NCBI RefSeq assembly: GCF_030818075.1
Contig: NZ_JAUSZZ010000001.1
Coordinates: forward strand, 3,703,689-3,767,688
Reading direction: 5' to 3'
Source: Microbacterium proteolyticum
GTDB lineage: Bacteria > Actinomycetota > Actinomycetes > Actinomycetales > Microbacteriaceae
DNA: 64,000 bases
The position numbers and the translations under genes were made by a program. The notes beneath the pieces were generated by a model, which did not search any database, had not been told where the DNA came from, and worked only from the letters and a program-made list of their open reading frames with translations. Shown piece after piece: positions 40,564-53,719 of the stretch; the stretch's first letter is position 1, and each line of letters starts with the position of its first letter.

Positions 40564-41796
40564 ATGAGCCCCGCGAAGACCGCGCCCGAGATCCTCGACA
40601 TCGACGGACACGAGGTGCGGGTCACCAGCCCCGAACGCATCGTCTTCCCCGAGCCGGGACTCACCAAGCTCGACCTTGTGCGGTACTACCTCGCTGTCGC
40701 CGACGGCGCTCTGCGTGGAGCCGGCGGCCGCCCCATGGTGCTCAAGCGCTTCTCGAAGGGCCTCGACCAGGAACCCTTCTTCCAGAAGCGCGTCCCCGAG
40801 AAACACCCGGCCTTCATCGACACCGCGATACTCCGCTACGCCTCCGGCACCTCTGCCGAAGAGACGGTGATCCGGGATGCCGCGGGCCTGGCGTGGGTCG
40901 TCAACCTCGGCTGCCTCGACCTCAACCCGCATCCCGTCCGCGCCGAAGACCTCGAGCACCCGGACGAACTCCGCATCGACCTCGACCCCATGCCCGGGGT
41001 CGACTGGTCGCAGATCGTCGATGTCGCGTTCATCGCCCGCGAGGTGCTCGAGGATCACGGCCTCGTCGGCTGGCCGAAGACCTCCGGCTCCCGCGGCCTG
41101 CACATCCTCGTGCGGATACGCCCCGAGTGGAACTATGCCGACGTGCGCCTCGCCGCCGAGACCCTCGCCCGAGAGGTCGAGAACCGCGCGCCCGGACTTG
41201 CGACGGCGCGATGGTGGAAGGAGGAGCGCGGCGAGAGCGTCTTCGTCGACTTCAACCAGAACGCGAAGGACCGCACGGTCGCCTCGGCCTACTCGATCCG
41301 CGCGCTCCCCGATGCCCGCGTCTCCACGCCGCTGACCTGGGACGAGGTGCGTGACCGCCGCCCCGAAGAGTTCACGGTGCTCACCGTTCCCGAGCGCTTC
41401 GCCGCGATCGGCGACCCGCACGCGGGTCTCGACGACGCGTCGGGCTCCCTCGACGCACTCTTGGCCCTCGCGAAGGAGCTCGGGCCGGCCGACAAGCCCC
41501 CGCGCGGGTCGGACGGCTCGGGCCGCCGCGCCTCGACCATGCCGCTCATCGAGGTCGCTCGCACGAAGACAAAGCCCGAGGCGCTCGAAGCCCTCGAGAC
41601 CTGGAAGCAGCGGCATCCGGATGCGGCGGACGCTCTGCACCCCGCCGACGTGCTCGTCGACGGCATGCGCGGCTCCAGTTCGCTCTGGTACCGCGTGCGC
41701 GTGAATCTCCAGCACATTCCGGATGCCGAGCGCCCGGCGCAGGAGGAGCTGATCGCCGACTACGACCCCTGGGCCGGCCGCGCGGCCAACGCCTGA
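40564..41796 (+). CDS. LigD-type DNA polymerase/primase domain protein (PolDom), copy 2
   Basis: 410-residue polymerase of the same superfamily as the 17207 gene but in a different subgroup: 'VTSPERIVFPEPGLTKLDLVRYYLAVADGAL' (in parts), 'LRIDLDPMPGVDW', 'KTSGSRGLHILVRI' and 'VFVDFNQNAKDRTVASAYSIRAL'. About 80 extra C-terminal residues ('LETWKQRHPDAADALHPADV' and 'ADYDPWAGRAAN') are not part of the catalytic core. Ribo-/deoxyribonucleotide insertion in double-strand break repair is expected, but no Ku gene is in the window. Confidence 0.87.
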   Translation: MSPAKTAPEILDIDGHEVRVTSPERIVFPEPGLTKLDLVRYYLAVADGALRGAGGRPMVLKRFSKGLDQEPFFQKRVPEKHPAFIDTAILRYASGTSAEETVIRDAAGLAWVVNLGCLDLNPHPVRAEDLEHPDELRIDLDPMPGVDWSQIVDVAFIAREVLEDHGLVGWPKTSGSRGLHILVRIRPEWNYADVRLAAETLAREVENRAPGLATARWWKEERGESVFVDFNQNAKDRTVASAYSIRALPDARVSTPLTWDEVRDRRPEEFTVLTVPERFAAIGDPHAGLDDASGSLDALLALAKELGPADKPPRGSDGSGRRASTMPLIEVARTKTKPEALEALETWKQRHPDAADALHPADVLVDGMRGSSSLWYRVRVNLQHIPDAERPAQEELIADYDPWAGRAANA

Positions 41797-41854
41797 CGCG
41801 CGCAGGGTCGCTCCGGAACGCGGCTCCGCGCGGCTCGACCTCCACGGCGCGGGG

Positions 41855-43216
41855 CTACCGGCGCCGCGCTCGCGAGAGGGCTTCGCGGCACGCGCCGGCC
41901 AGCGTCCGCATCGCCCGGGCGGGCGTCAGGGCGGCCGCGGCATCCACCGCCTCGGTGGACAGGCGCTCGCGCAGCCCGGCATCCGCCAGCACACGCCGCA
42001 GAGCCTCCGCCAGGGCGTCCTCGTCGGCGTCGGGAACGAGGATGCCACCACCGGCAGCCAGCATGTCGCGCGGGCCGTAGCGGATGTCGTAGGCCACGAC
42101 GGGTGTGCCGTGCGCGAGGGCTTCGGCCAGCGCCAGCCCCTGCCCCTCGAAGGCGGAGGTCGTGAGATAGACGGCGGCGCGGTCGAGCACCGCACCCGGG
42201 TCGGTGGTCAGGCCGGGCAGCGCGACCACGTCGCGCAGGCCGAGGTCGGCGACGAGCGTCTCGAGTTCGGCGCGCTGCGCCCCCTCGCCCCAGAGCTCGA
42301 GGCGGGCCTGCGGGTGCTCCTCGACCACGCGGGCGAAGGCACGGACGGCGTGGGCGAGCCGCTTACCCGGAGCGAGGCGCCCGAGCACGACCACGCGACC
42401 GGGATCGCGCTCGGACGCCGGCACGATCTCGGCCGGTCCGACGACGGCGTGCGCCGCGACGACGTCGTTCGCGACGTCGCCGAACCGCTCGCGCACGTCG
42501 TCGCGCTGGTGCGCGGTCGGCCAGAGCACCGCGTCGAAGAGCGGCGCGATGTCGAACCAGCGCGTCCAGAGCCTGTTCAGGTCGGAATCCGCAGCGTAGG
42601 GCGGCTCGAGATGGATGGTGTGCACGGTGTGCACGATCCGGACCTCGTCGTCACCCCAGCCCACGATCAGTTCGCCGAGCTGCCGTGACTCGCAGATCAC
42701 GACGATGGGGCGGTCGTCCTCCGCGCGCAGCTCGGTCGCGACGTGCGTCAACCAGGCGCGGTAGAGGGCACCGAAGCCGTCCACCACGCCGACGGCCTCG
42801 CCCGCTCTGTCGCGGATGACGATGGGAGCCCGCGAGAGGAGCCAGTCAGGGTCGACCACGGTGGGCAGCGAGATGGCGCCGCGTGCGACGTCGCGGTACT
42901 CCAGCGTCGGGTCGGCGCGACCTTCGTGGGCCGCCTCGCGCAACCAACCGGCCGCTCCCCCGGCGGGCGCGACGGCCTCGTCGAAGAGATTGCGGAAGAT
43001 CTCGGATGCCGCGGCAGCCCCGCGCTCGATGAACGTCGCCCGGTGCGCCGCATGGGCGTCGACCGCCCCCGGATCGACCGTCAGCAACCGCGTGTCCGCG
43101 CCCGCCTCCGTCATCTGACGAGCCCGAGCCAGAGTGGAGATCGTATAGCCGCCGTCGAGATCGGGAATGAGCCTGCTGGACAGGATCAGGTACCAGGCGT
43201 CGGGGAACGCGGTCAC
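41855..43216 (-). CDS. Glycosyltransferase family 4 protein (TagE/GtfA-like)
   Basis: 453-residue GT-B enzyme. The C-terminal donor domain has 'VVVLGRLAPGKRLAHAVRAFARVVEEHP' (in parts), 'LELWGEGAQRAELETLVADLGL' and the acidic 'TSAFEGQGLALAEALAHGTPVVAYDI' motif (EX7E-type). The long N-terminal domain with 'LSSRLIPDLDGGYTISTLARAR' resembles poly(glycerol-phosphate)/accessory-Sec glucosyltransferases, so a cell-wall polymer or protein acceptor is possible. GTG start at 43216 overlaps the stop of the upstream gene (GTGA), so the pair is an operon. Confidence 0.78.
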   Translation of the reverse strand: MTAFPDAWYLILSSRLIPDLDGGYTISTLARARQMTEAGADTRLLTVDPGAVDAHAAHRATFIERGAAAASEIFRNLFDEAVAPAGGAAGWLREAAHEGRADPTLEYRDVARGAISLPTVVDPDWLLSRAPIVIRDRAGEAVGVVDGFGALYRAWLTHVATELRAEDDRPIVVICESRQLGELIVGWGDDEVRIVHTVHTIHLEPPYAADSDLNRLWTRWFDIAPLFDAVLWPTAHQRDDVRERFGDVANDVVAAHAVVGPAEIVPASERDPGRVVVLGRLAPGKRLAHAVRAFARVVEEHPQARLELWGEGAQRAELETLVADLGLRDVVALPGLTTDPGAVLDRAAVYLTTSAFEGQGLALAEALAHGTPVVAYDIRYGPRDMLAAGGGILVPDADEDALAEALRRVLADAGLRERLSTEAVDAAAALTPARAMRTLAGACREALSRARRR

Positions 43217-43665
43217 GACCGCCCACCGGGCCGGATCCGGAAGACGGGGAAGCCGGGCGCGATGTCGGCCAGCCGCTCGTCGGGGGAGTTCTTGTCCACG
43301 CCCTCGAAGAACCGTCCGACTTCCCACGCCCACGCCTGGAGATACGCCCGGAGGATGGGCGGCTTCTCGGCATCCGGAATCTCCTGCGCTCGGAACCTCT
43401 CGACCGAACGACCGTGTCGGAGCTCCCCCTCCCCCGCCGCCCGCAGGTTGCGTACCCACTGGGCGTTTCCGCGGGGAGCCACGAGGTAGCGGTCGCCGTC
43501 GACGCGCAGAGGGTTCACCGGTGTCGTCCGCCACTCACCGGACGAGCGGCCGCGGACGGCGAGCACGCGGCTCCCGGCCAACGGCAGCCCGAGACGGGTC
43601 AGCCGACCGACGACGGCGTTGAAGACGCCGTCCAGACGAGACGGGCGCACGAACCTCTCGCTCAT
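43213..43665 (-). CDS. Nitroreductase/quinone reductase-family protein (F420-type, DDN-like)
   Basis: 150-residue split beta-barrel protein: 'LDGVFNAVVGRLTRLG', 'VLAVRGRSSGEWRTTPVNPLRVDGDRYLVAPRGNAQWVRNLRAAGEGEL' in segments, and 'RAYLQAWAWEVGRFFEG'. This matches the Ddn/F420-dependent quinone reductase family. F420 use is inferred from family. ATG at 43665 is preceded by GAGGAT six bases upstream. Overlaps the glycosyltransferase start by four bases. Confidence 0.78.
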   Translation of the reverse strand: MSERFVRPSRLDGVFNAVVGRLTRLGLPLAGSRVLAVRGRSSGEWRTTPVNPLRVDGDRYLVAPRGNAQWVRNLRAAGEGELRHGRSVERFRAQEIPDAEKPPILRAYLQAWAWEVGRFFEGVDKNSPDERLADIAPGFPVFRIRPGGRS

Positions 43666-43689
43666 GCTCCCATCCTCTCGCACGTCTCG

Positions 43690-43875
43690 TCACGCGTTGC
43701 ACTCGCTCACGGCGCGGGGGCGCCATCCGGCCCTCGCACGCAGCGGGGACTCACCGGCGGCACCGATCGCGAGGATCGCCGCGCAGCTGAGGGCCATCAC
43801 GGTGACGCCCCACACGGGTCCCGCGGCATTCGGTCCCGCTCCGGCCAAGGGGGGACCCGACGGCCGTCGCCCCAT
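43690..43875 (-). CDS. Possible small single-helix membrane protein
   Basis: 61 residues starting 'MGRRPSGPPLAGAG', with one hydrophobic stretch 'VWGVTVMALSCAAILAIGAAG' and an Arg-rich end. No ribosome site or -10 box is convincing, and the surrounding DNA is repeat-rich. It may be a remnant or not a gene. Confidence 0.25.
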   Translation of the reverse strand: MGRRPSGPPLAGAGPNAAGPVWGVTVMALSCAAILAIGAAGESPLRARAGWRPRAVSECNA

Positions 43876-43958
43876 CCCGAGGGAGGGATACGCCAGCGGC
43901 CCGGTGAGACAGTCACGAACGGCGCACGACTCCACCGGCGCCAAGCTCGCCACGAGGG

Positions 43959-44092
43959 CCGGTCGGGGCGCTGCAAGTGGCCCCGGGGCGCCCCACGTGA
44001 CCCCGGGGCGGCGCAACCGCACGCCAACCTCCGGTCGGGGCGCTGCAAGTGGCCCCGGAGCGGCGAAAATGGCCCCGGGGCCACGCACGCGC
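43959..44092. repeat. GGGGCC element, two units 72 bp apart
   Basis: CCGGTCGGGGCGCTGCAAGT followed by GGCCCCGG occurs at 43959 and 44031, and AAAATGGCCCCGGGGCCAC ends the block. Related to the 103-bp array and the 23354 palindrome. Confidence 0.8.
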
Positions 44093-44290
44093 CGTGGATC
44101 GACGCGCAGGAGCAGAAATCCCGCCCACGGCGACGGATTCCGCACCGAGGCCCGAGCGCAGAGCGCCGCCGCCGCACGACGAACGAGCACCGTCGCGGGA
44201 TGGATCGAGGACGGCCCCCCCTTCCCCACATCCACACCGGCCCACGACAGAGCAACGGCGCCGCCGTGCGGTGGAGGGGTGTCGTCTGCG

Positions 44291-44680
44291 GTCGATCGGG
44301 GTAGGGGCCCCGCCACACCCCTTCGCGTCCAGACAGAGCGCCGCCGACGCCGGACGGCGAAGGGGCACCGTCTCCGGGTCGATCGGGGTAGGGCCCCGCT
44401 CCCACACCCACCGCCGGGCAGGCGGAGCGGGCACGCCGATGTCGACGCGAGGCGAAGTGACACGCCCTCCTGAGTCGATCGGGGTAGGGGCCCCGCCACA
44501 CCCCTTCGCGTCCAGACAGAGCGCCGCCGGCGCCGGACGGCGAAGGGGCACCGTCTCCGGGTCGATCGGGGTAGGGGCCCCGCTCCCACACCCACTGCCG
44601 GGCGGGCGGAGCGGGCACGCCGATGTCGACGCGAGGCGAAGTGACACGCCCTCCGGAGTCGATCGGGGTAGGGGCCCCGT
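44291..44680. repeat. Composite ~184-bp tandem repeat beside guaA
   Basis: GTCGATCGGGGTAGGG begins at 44291, 44378, 44474, 44561 and 44658. Spacings alternate 87/96/87/97, so two ~184-bp units each hold two different half-units, plus a fifth partial. One half-unit carries CTTCGCGTCCAGACAGAGCG, the other GTCGACGCGAGGCGAAGTGA. The gap 43666-44750 is almost entirely repeats. Confidence 0.9.
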
Positions 44681-44704
44681 TTTCGACTCAGGAGGGCGTG
44701 TCAC
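44641..44704. terminator. Long hairpin 3' of guaA, closing the 184-bp array
   Basis: GTGACACGCCCTCCGGAGTCG (44641-44661) and CGACTCAGGAGGGCGTGTCAC (44684-44704) form a 21-bp stem with one mismatch and a 22-base loop containing GGGGTAGGGGCCCCG. It lies 47 bp downstream of the guaA stop and may terminate that operon. Confidence 0.6.
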
Positions 44705-44750
44705 GGAGCCGGGAGTCAGCAGCGACGTACGGCGCGACCGACGCTCCGGC

Positions 44751-46327
<1,577 letters not shown>

Positions 46328-46331
<4 letters not shown>

Positions 46332-46849
46332 CGGTTGCCTTCCGGGGCGGGAACGGGAGCGGATGCCGTGGCGGCTTCGCGCTCGGAGAGGTAGGCGCGC
46401 ACGCGGCGGGCGGTGCGCACCTCGAGGATGAAGGAGAGGAACGGCACGACGCCGCCGAGGGCGAGGAAGACGAAGCGGCGGAACGGCCACCGCATGAGGC
46501 TCCACACCCGGAAGCAGGAGAAGAGATACACGACGTAGAACCAGCCGTGCGCGACGAGGATGGCCAGCGAGACGTTGACGCCGTCTCCGGTCGAGAGGAT
46601 CTCGCAGCCGCTGCCACCGGGCACGAAGAGCGAGAACCACTGGCAGTCGGGGCCGGGCACGGCATCCGCGAACCACAGGAAGCCACCCGATCCGCCGAGG
46701 AACAACTCCACGTGGAGCGGCGTGTACTTCAGGATCATCTCGGCGACGAGCAGCAGAAGGCCGACACCCGTGATGATCGAGCAGATCTGGTAGAACTTCA
46801 GGGCTCCGCGGATCGCCGGGAACGAGGCGAGCTTGGGGGCGCGGGGCAT
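46328..46849 (-). CDS. DUF3817 membrane protein
   Basis: 173-residue protein with three to four helices: '[22 protein letters not shown]', '[21 protein letters not shown]' with the conserved His, and '[20 protein letters not shown]'. These are the DUF3817 (YdzA-like) landmarks; an extra ~40-residue loop with two Cys (PDCQWF, SGCEIL) faces outside. Function unknown. TAGACT, seven bases before the ATG, overlaps the SURF1 stop. Confidence 0.83.
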
Positions 46850-46856
46850 GGATGCC

Positions 46857-46862
46857 AGTCTA
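46857..46862 (-). promoter_or_regulatory. -10 hexamer TAGACT inside SURF1 stop, before DUF3817-guaA
   Basis: The minus-strand hexamer includes the TAG stop of the SURF1 gene and ends seven bases before the next ATG, giving guaA a possible internal promoter. Confidence 0.45.
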
Positions 46863-47729
46863 GTCGCGGGATCTCGCGGCACCTGCCGCAAGCGCCTCCG
46901 CCTGCTCGTCCTCGAGGTCTTCGACCTCTTTCTCCCAGGCGTCGCGGGCGAGGCGGTACCAGAGGTAGAGCGCGAAGCCCGCGAACACCGCCCACTCGGC
47001 GGCGTAGAAGATGTTCAGCCAGTTGACCCGCGAGCGCTCGTCGGGAGCCGGGGAGGCGATGTCGTCGAGCGGCCCGATGGCGGTCTGCGACGCGATGTAC
47101 TGCCGGTAGACGCTGACGCCGTCGATGTCGTGCCAGCGTCCGAGCAGCATCGCCGGCGACATGCGCACGAGCGTCTGCGGGTCGGCGCCCGCAGGTGGGA
47201 CCGAGGGACCCTCGTCGGAGATGAGCCGACCGGTGACCTCGACGACCGCCGTCGGATCCGCTTGGACCTGGCGCTCGAGATCGGCGGCCGCGGCGTTCGC
47301 CTGGTCGAGGCTCGGGGTCCACCCGGTCGCCACCGCGACGGACGTCGGCTCCGCCGCACCCGCCACACGCAACTGTCCGGTGACCCAGTACCCCTCGACG
47401 TCGTCGTTGAAACGGGAGGACACGACGAGGAAATCGGATGCCACCCACGTGCCGCTCACCACGACCCGCTGGCCGACGAGCGGCTCGGGCAGGTAGTCGC
47501 CCGGCTGCACGACCTCGGCGAGCGGACGGACGACCTCCGTCATCCCGGGCTCGGGGGGTGAGGTGTCGACCGCGCGACCGAGCTGCCACTGCCCCAGCCA
47601 GGCGAGAACGCCCGCCACGACGAGCGAGAACGCCAGCAGCGCAATCCAGCGCGGCCGCAGCATGACCTCCCGCAGGGTGGGCGGGAAGATCTGCGGCGGG
47701 TCCGGTTCGGTCGCGGAGGTGGACGTCAT
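46860..47729 (-). CDS. SURF1-family cytochrome oxidase assembly protein
   Basis: 289-residue protein with the SURF1 layout: N-terminal helix (~residues 28-48, 'WIALLAFSLVVAGVLAWLGQWQLGRAVD' in part), a large extracytoplasmic beta domain ('VVVSGTWVASDFLVVSSRFNDDVEGYWV', 'VEVTGRLISDEGPS') and a C-terminal helix 'NIFYAAEWAVFAGFALYLWYRL'. SURF1 proteins help insert haem a into aa3-type oxidase. It lies in the guaB3-to-guaA operon with gaps of only about ten bases. Confidence 0.87.
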   Translation of the reverse strand: MTSTSATEPDPPQIFPPTLREVMLRPRWIALLAFSLVVAGVLAWLGQWQLGRAVDTSPPEPGMTEVVRPLAEVVQPGDYLPEPLVGQRVVVSGTWVASDFLVVSSRFNDDVEGYWVTGQLRVAGAAEPTSVAVATGWTPSLDQANAAAADLERQVQADPTAVVEVTGRLISDEGPSVPPAGADPQTLVRMSPAMLLGRWHDIDGVSVYRQYIASQTAIGPLDDIASPAPDERSRVNWLNIFYAAEWAVFAGFALYLWYRLARDAWEKEVEDLEDEQAEALAAGAARSRD

Positions 47730-47740
47730 ACGATGGCGAC

Positions 47741-48856
47741 TCAGCGACCGTACGGGGCGACGACGACCTCGACCCGCTGGAACTCCTTGAGGTCGGAGTA
47801 GCCGGTGGTGGCCATCGACTTCTTCAGCGCGCCGATGAGGTTGGCGGTGCCGTCGGCGACGGGAGCCGGGCCGAACAGGATCTGCTCGAGCGGTCCGACG
47901 CGGTCGACGGCGACGCGGCGCCCGCGCGGCAGCTTCGCGTGGTGCGCTTCGGGGCCCCAGTGGAAGCCGCGCCCGGGAGCGTCGGTCGCACGCGCGAGCG
48001 CGACGCCGAGCATGACGGCATCCGCTCCCATGGCGAGCGCCTTGACGATGTCACCCGAGGTGCCCACGCCACCGTCGGCGATGACGTGCACGTAGCGCCC
48101 GCCCGACTCGTCGAGGTAGTCGCGGCGTGCACCGGCGACGTCGGCGACGGCCGTGGCCATGGGGGCGTGCAGGCCGAGGGTCGCGCGAGTGGTGGAGGCA
48201 GCTCCCCCGCCGAAGCCGACGAGCACGCCGGCGGCTCCCGTACGCATCAGATGCAGGGCTGCGGTGTAGGTGGCCGCACCGCCGACGATGACCGGCACGT
48301 CGAGGTCGTAGATGAACTTCTTGAGGTTGAGCGGCTCGGCCACCTTCGACACGTGCTCGGCCGACACCGTGGTGCCGCGGATGACGAAGAGGTCGACGCC
48401 CGCGGCAACGACGGTCTCGTACAGGTCTTGCGTGCGCTGAGGGGTGAGGGCTCCCGCGACGGGGACGCCCGCGTCGCGCACCTCCGCGAGCCGGTCGCGC
48501 ACGAGCTCCGGCTTGATGGGCTCGGAGTAGAGCTGCTGCATCCGACGCGTGGCATCGCCGTCGGGGAGGGTCGCGATCTCGGCCAGCAGCGGCTCCGGGT
48601 CGTCGTAACGCGTCCACAGTCCCTCGAGGTCGAGCACGCCGAGGCCGCCGAGGCGGCCCAGCTCGATCGCGGTGCGCGGGCTGACGACGGAGTCCATCGG
48701 CGCGCCCAGCACGGGGATCTCGAACGAGAACGCGTCAATGGTCCACGCGGTCGAGACGTCTTCGGGGTTGCGTGTGCGCCGCGACGGCACGACGGCGATG
48801 TCGTCGAAGGTGTACGCGCGGCGGGCGCGCTTGGCGCGGCCGAGATCGATCTCCAT
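47741..48856 (-). CDS. guaB3: GuaB3-type IMP dehydrogenase/GMP reductase homologue
   Basis: 371-residue TIM barrel without CBS domains, of the GuaB3 family. It has 'YTFDDIAVVPSRRTRNPEDV', 'PVLGAPMDSVVSPRTAIELGRLGGLGVLDLEG' in parts, phosphate loop 'VIADGGVGTSGDIVKALAMGADAVMLG' and the mobile-flap end. The active-site loop reads 'VGFGGGAASTTRATLG': the catalytic Cys of IMPDH (GSICTTR in the GuaB here) is Ser. Some GuaB3 enzymes have been reported to reduce XMP to IMP; activity of this one is open. ATG at 48856 has GGGGA upstream; a GTG at 48862 is alternative. Confidence 0.88.
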   Translation of the reverse strand: MEIDLGRAKRARRAYTFDDIAVVPSRRTRNPEDVSTAWTIDAFSFEIPVLGAPMDSVVSPRTAIELGRLGGLGVLDLEGLWTRYDDPEPLLAEIATLPDGDATRRMQQLYSEPIKPELVRDRLAEVRDAGVPVAGALTPQRTQDLYETVVAAGVDLFVIRGTTVSAEHVSKVAEPLNLKKFIYDLDVPVIVGGAATYTAALHLMRTGAAGVLVGFGGGAASTTRATLGLHAPMATAVADVAGARRDYLDESGGRYVHVIADGGVGTSGDIVKALAMGADAVMLGVALARATDAPGRGFHWGPEAHHAKLPRGRRVAVDRVGPLEQILFGPAPVADGTANLIGALKKSMATTGYSDLKEFQRVEVVVAPYGR

Positions 48857-48871
48857 GCTCACGTCCCCAGC

Positions 48872-49549
48872 CTACCCGCGCCCTCGGACATCGCCGGCGG
48901 CGCCGGGATCGCTGCCCGCGAGCGACGCGGCGGGCGAATCCGCTCCACGCAACAGCCGCGTGAGCAGTCCGTCGAACGCGAAGAGCAGGAACGCGACGGA
49001 CCCGACGAGCGGACTGAGGAGCATCGCCAGACCGCTGAGGATCACCGCGCTCAGGTTCGCCCGGCCGAGTCGACGCGCGTCGGCGGCCGTGAGGTCGGTG
49101 ATCGCGCCCGAACGGACGGCCCAGCTCCACTGCACCCACCCGAGGACGATCGCGAGGAAGAAGTTGACCGGCAGCAGGATGCGGCCCAGGAGCAGATCGG
49201 AGTGCGTGGTGTCCAGCGACGAGGTGAACGGCACGAGGACGACGAGGAGCAGACGGATGTTGTTGATCCACATACCGGTGTCGTCGATGCGGACGATCCA
49301 CTCGAACTGCCGCACGTGCGTCATCCACATCACGCAGAGGATGAGGAAGCTGATGACGAACGAGAACACCGGGTGCGCGAGGTCGCGCAGGCCGCGGGCG
49401 AGATCGGCGTCGGTGGTCGGGGAGCCGAGCGACTGATCCGTCAACCCCAGCACCAGCAGCGTCGCGGCGATGGCGAACACCCCGTCGGTGAACGCTTCGG
49501 TGCGGCGGGCCGACACCGACGCTTCGGGGTGACTCCTCCGCCGGATCAT
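48872..49549 (-). CDS. TMEM175/DUF1211-family potassium channel-like protein
   Basis: 225-residue protein with six helices and the signature 'RTEAFTDGVFAIAATLLVLGL' (the [RxxxFSDGVFAIAxTL]-type pore motif of bacterial TMEM175 with Thr for Ser). Bacterial members form potassium-selective channels. ATG at 49549 follows TACGCT by six bases. It precedes guaB3 by 15 bp in the same direction, so this is probably the first gene of the guaB3-SURF1-DUF3817-guaA transcript. Confidence 0.85.
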   Translation of the reverse strand: MIRRRSHPEASVSARRTEAFTDGVFAIAATLLVLGLTDQSLGSPTTDADLARGLRDLAHPVFSFVISFLILCVMWMTHVRQFEWIVRIDDTGMWINNIRLLLVVLVPFTSSLDTTHSDLLLGRILLPVNFFLAIVLGWVQWSWAVRSGAITDLTAADARRLGRANLSAVILSGLAMLLSPLVGSVAFLLFAFDGLLTRLLRGADSPAASLAGSDPGAAGDVRGRG

Positions 49550-49555
49550 GGGCAC

Positions 49556-49561
49556 AGCGTA
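49556..49561 (-). promoter_or_regulatory. -10 hexamer TACGCT for leaderless TMEM175-guaB3 operon mRNA
   Basis: TACGCT on the minus strand ends six bases before the ATG at 49549; this favours that start over the GTG two codons upstream. Confidence 0.5.
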
Positions 49562-49584
49562 TCCCCGCGTCGGAGAACGACGAA

Positions 49585-49610
49585 GGGCCGGGCAGCCCGC
49601 CGCCCGGCCC
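49585..49610 (-). terminator. Terminator after guaB
   Basis: GGGCCGGGC (49585-49593) and GCCCGGCCC (49602-49610) form a perfect 9-bp stem with an 8-base loop, directly 3' of guaB. Confidence 0.78.
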
Positions 49611-49626
49611 CGTTCAGAAGAACGCG

Positions 49627-52727
<3,101 letters not shown>

Positions 52728-52738
52728 GGAAAAACGAC

Positions 52739-53719
52739 ATGGACTTTCTTTCGATCATCAACAGCGCGCTGGGCGAGGTCATCAGCCCGACCACCGCGGC
52801 CTACGCTCTCGCCGCCATCGGCCTCAGCGTTCACTTCGGCTACGCAGGGCTCCTCAACTTCGGGCAGGCGGGCTTCATGGCCGTCGGCGCCTACGCCTTC
52901 GCCATCGCCACACTGTCGTTCTCGGCACCGGTGTGGCTCGCGATCCTCGCCGCCATCCTCGCCTCGGTGCTCTTCGCGTTCCTGCTCGGCATCCCGACCC
53001 TGCGCCTGCGCTCGGACTACCTCGCGATCGTCACGATCGCCGCGGCCGAGATCGTGCGGTACGTGGTGTCGACCGTCGGGCTGACCGACATCACCGGTGG
53101 GTCGCAGGGACTCAACGGGTACAACCGCGAGTTCCAGGAGCTCAGCCCGTTCCCCGCCGGCCCCTTCGGCGTCGGACCGTGGAACTACTCGGGCAACGAC
53201 TGGTGGGTGCGCGTGTTCGGCTGGGGTCTCGTGATCCTGGCGACCCTCCTGGTGTTCCTGCTCATGCGCAGCCCGTGGGGCCGCGTCATCAAGGGCATCC
53301 GCGAAGACGAGGATGCCGTGCGCAGCCTCGGCAAGAACGTCTACTCCTACAAGATGCAGGCGCTCGTGCTCGGTGGCGTCATGGGCGGTCTCGCGGGTGT
53401 GGTGTTCATCCTCCCCCGCGCAGTCCAGCCCGGGAACTACGGCACGGCGCTGACGTTCTTCATCTGGACCGCTCTCCTGCTGGGAGGCGCGGCCACCCTG
53501 CTCGGCCCGATCGTGGGCGCGATGCTGTTCTGGGTGCTGCTGTCGCTGTCGAACGGCATCATCGTGGGACTGCGCGACATCGGCATCCTGGGCTTCATGT
53601 CCAGCACCCAGACGGGCCAGGTGCGCTTCATCCTCGTCGGCATCGGGCTCATGCTCCTGGTGATCTTCCGGCCACAGGGCATCTTCGGCAACAAGAAGGA
53701 GCTGTCGTTCAATGTCTGA
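52739..53719 (+). CDS. livM: Branched-chain amino acid ABC permease LivM
   Basis: 326-residue inner-membrane permease: 'YALAAIGLSVHFGYAGLLNFGQAGFMAVGAYAFA' (in parts) is the LivM N-terminal signature, and 'GRVIKGIREDEDAVRSLGKNVYSYKMQALVLGG' the loop that contacts the ATPases. It ends 'LLVIFRPQGIFG'. Starts 11 bp after livH and overlaps livG by 8 bp. Confidence 0.93.
   Translation: MDFLSIINSALGEVISPTTAAYALAAIGLSVHFGYAGLLNFGQAGFMAVGAYAFAIATLSFSAPVWLAILAAILASVLFAFLLGIPTLRLRSDYLAIVTIAAAEIVRYVVSTVGLTDITGGSQGLNGYNREFQELSPFPAGPFGVGPWNYSGNDWWVRVFGWGLVILATLLVFLLMRSPWGRVIKGIREDEDAVRSLGKNVYSYKMQALVLGGVMGGLAGVVFILPRAVQPGNYGTALTFFIWTALLLGGAATLLGPIVGAMLFWVLLSLSNGIIVGLRDIGILGFMSSTQTGQVRFILVGIGLMLLVIFRPQGIFGNKKELSFNV

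Noticed and set aside
43690..44704. Several 260-300-residue minus-strand proteins with PLPRSTRR-like repeats
   Set aside because: They are translations of the 184-bp and 72-bp DNA repeats in different frames; products are low complexity and no start is supported. Only a short possible membrane protein at 43690-43875 is listed at low confidence.
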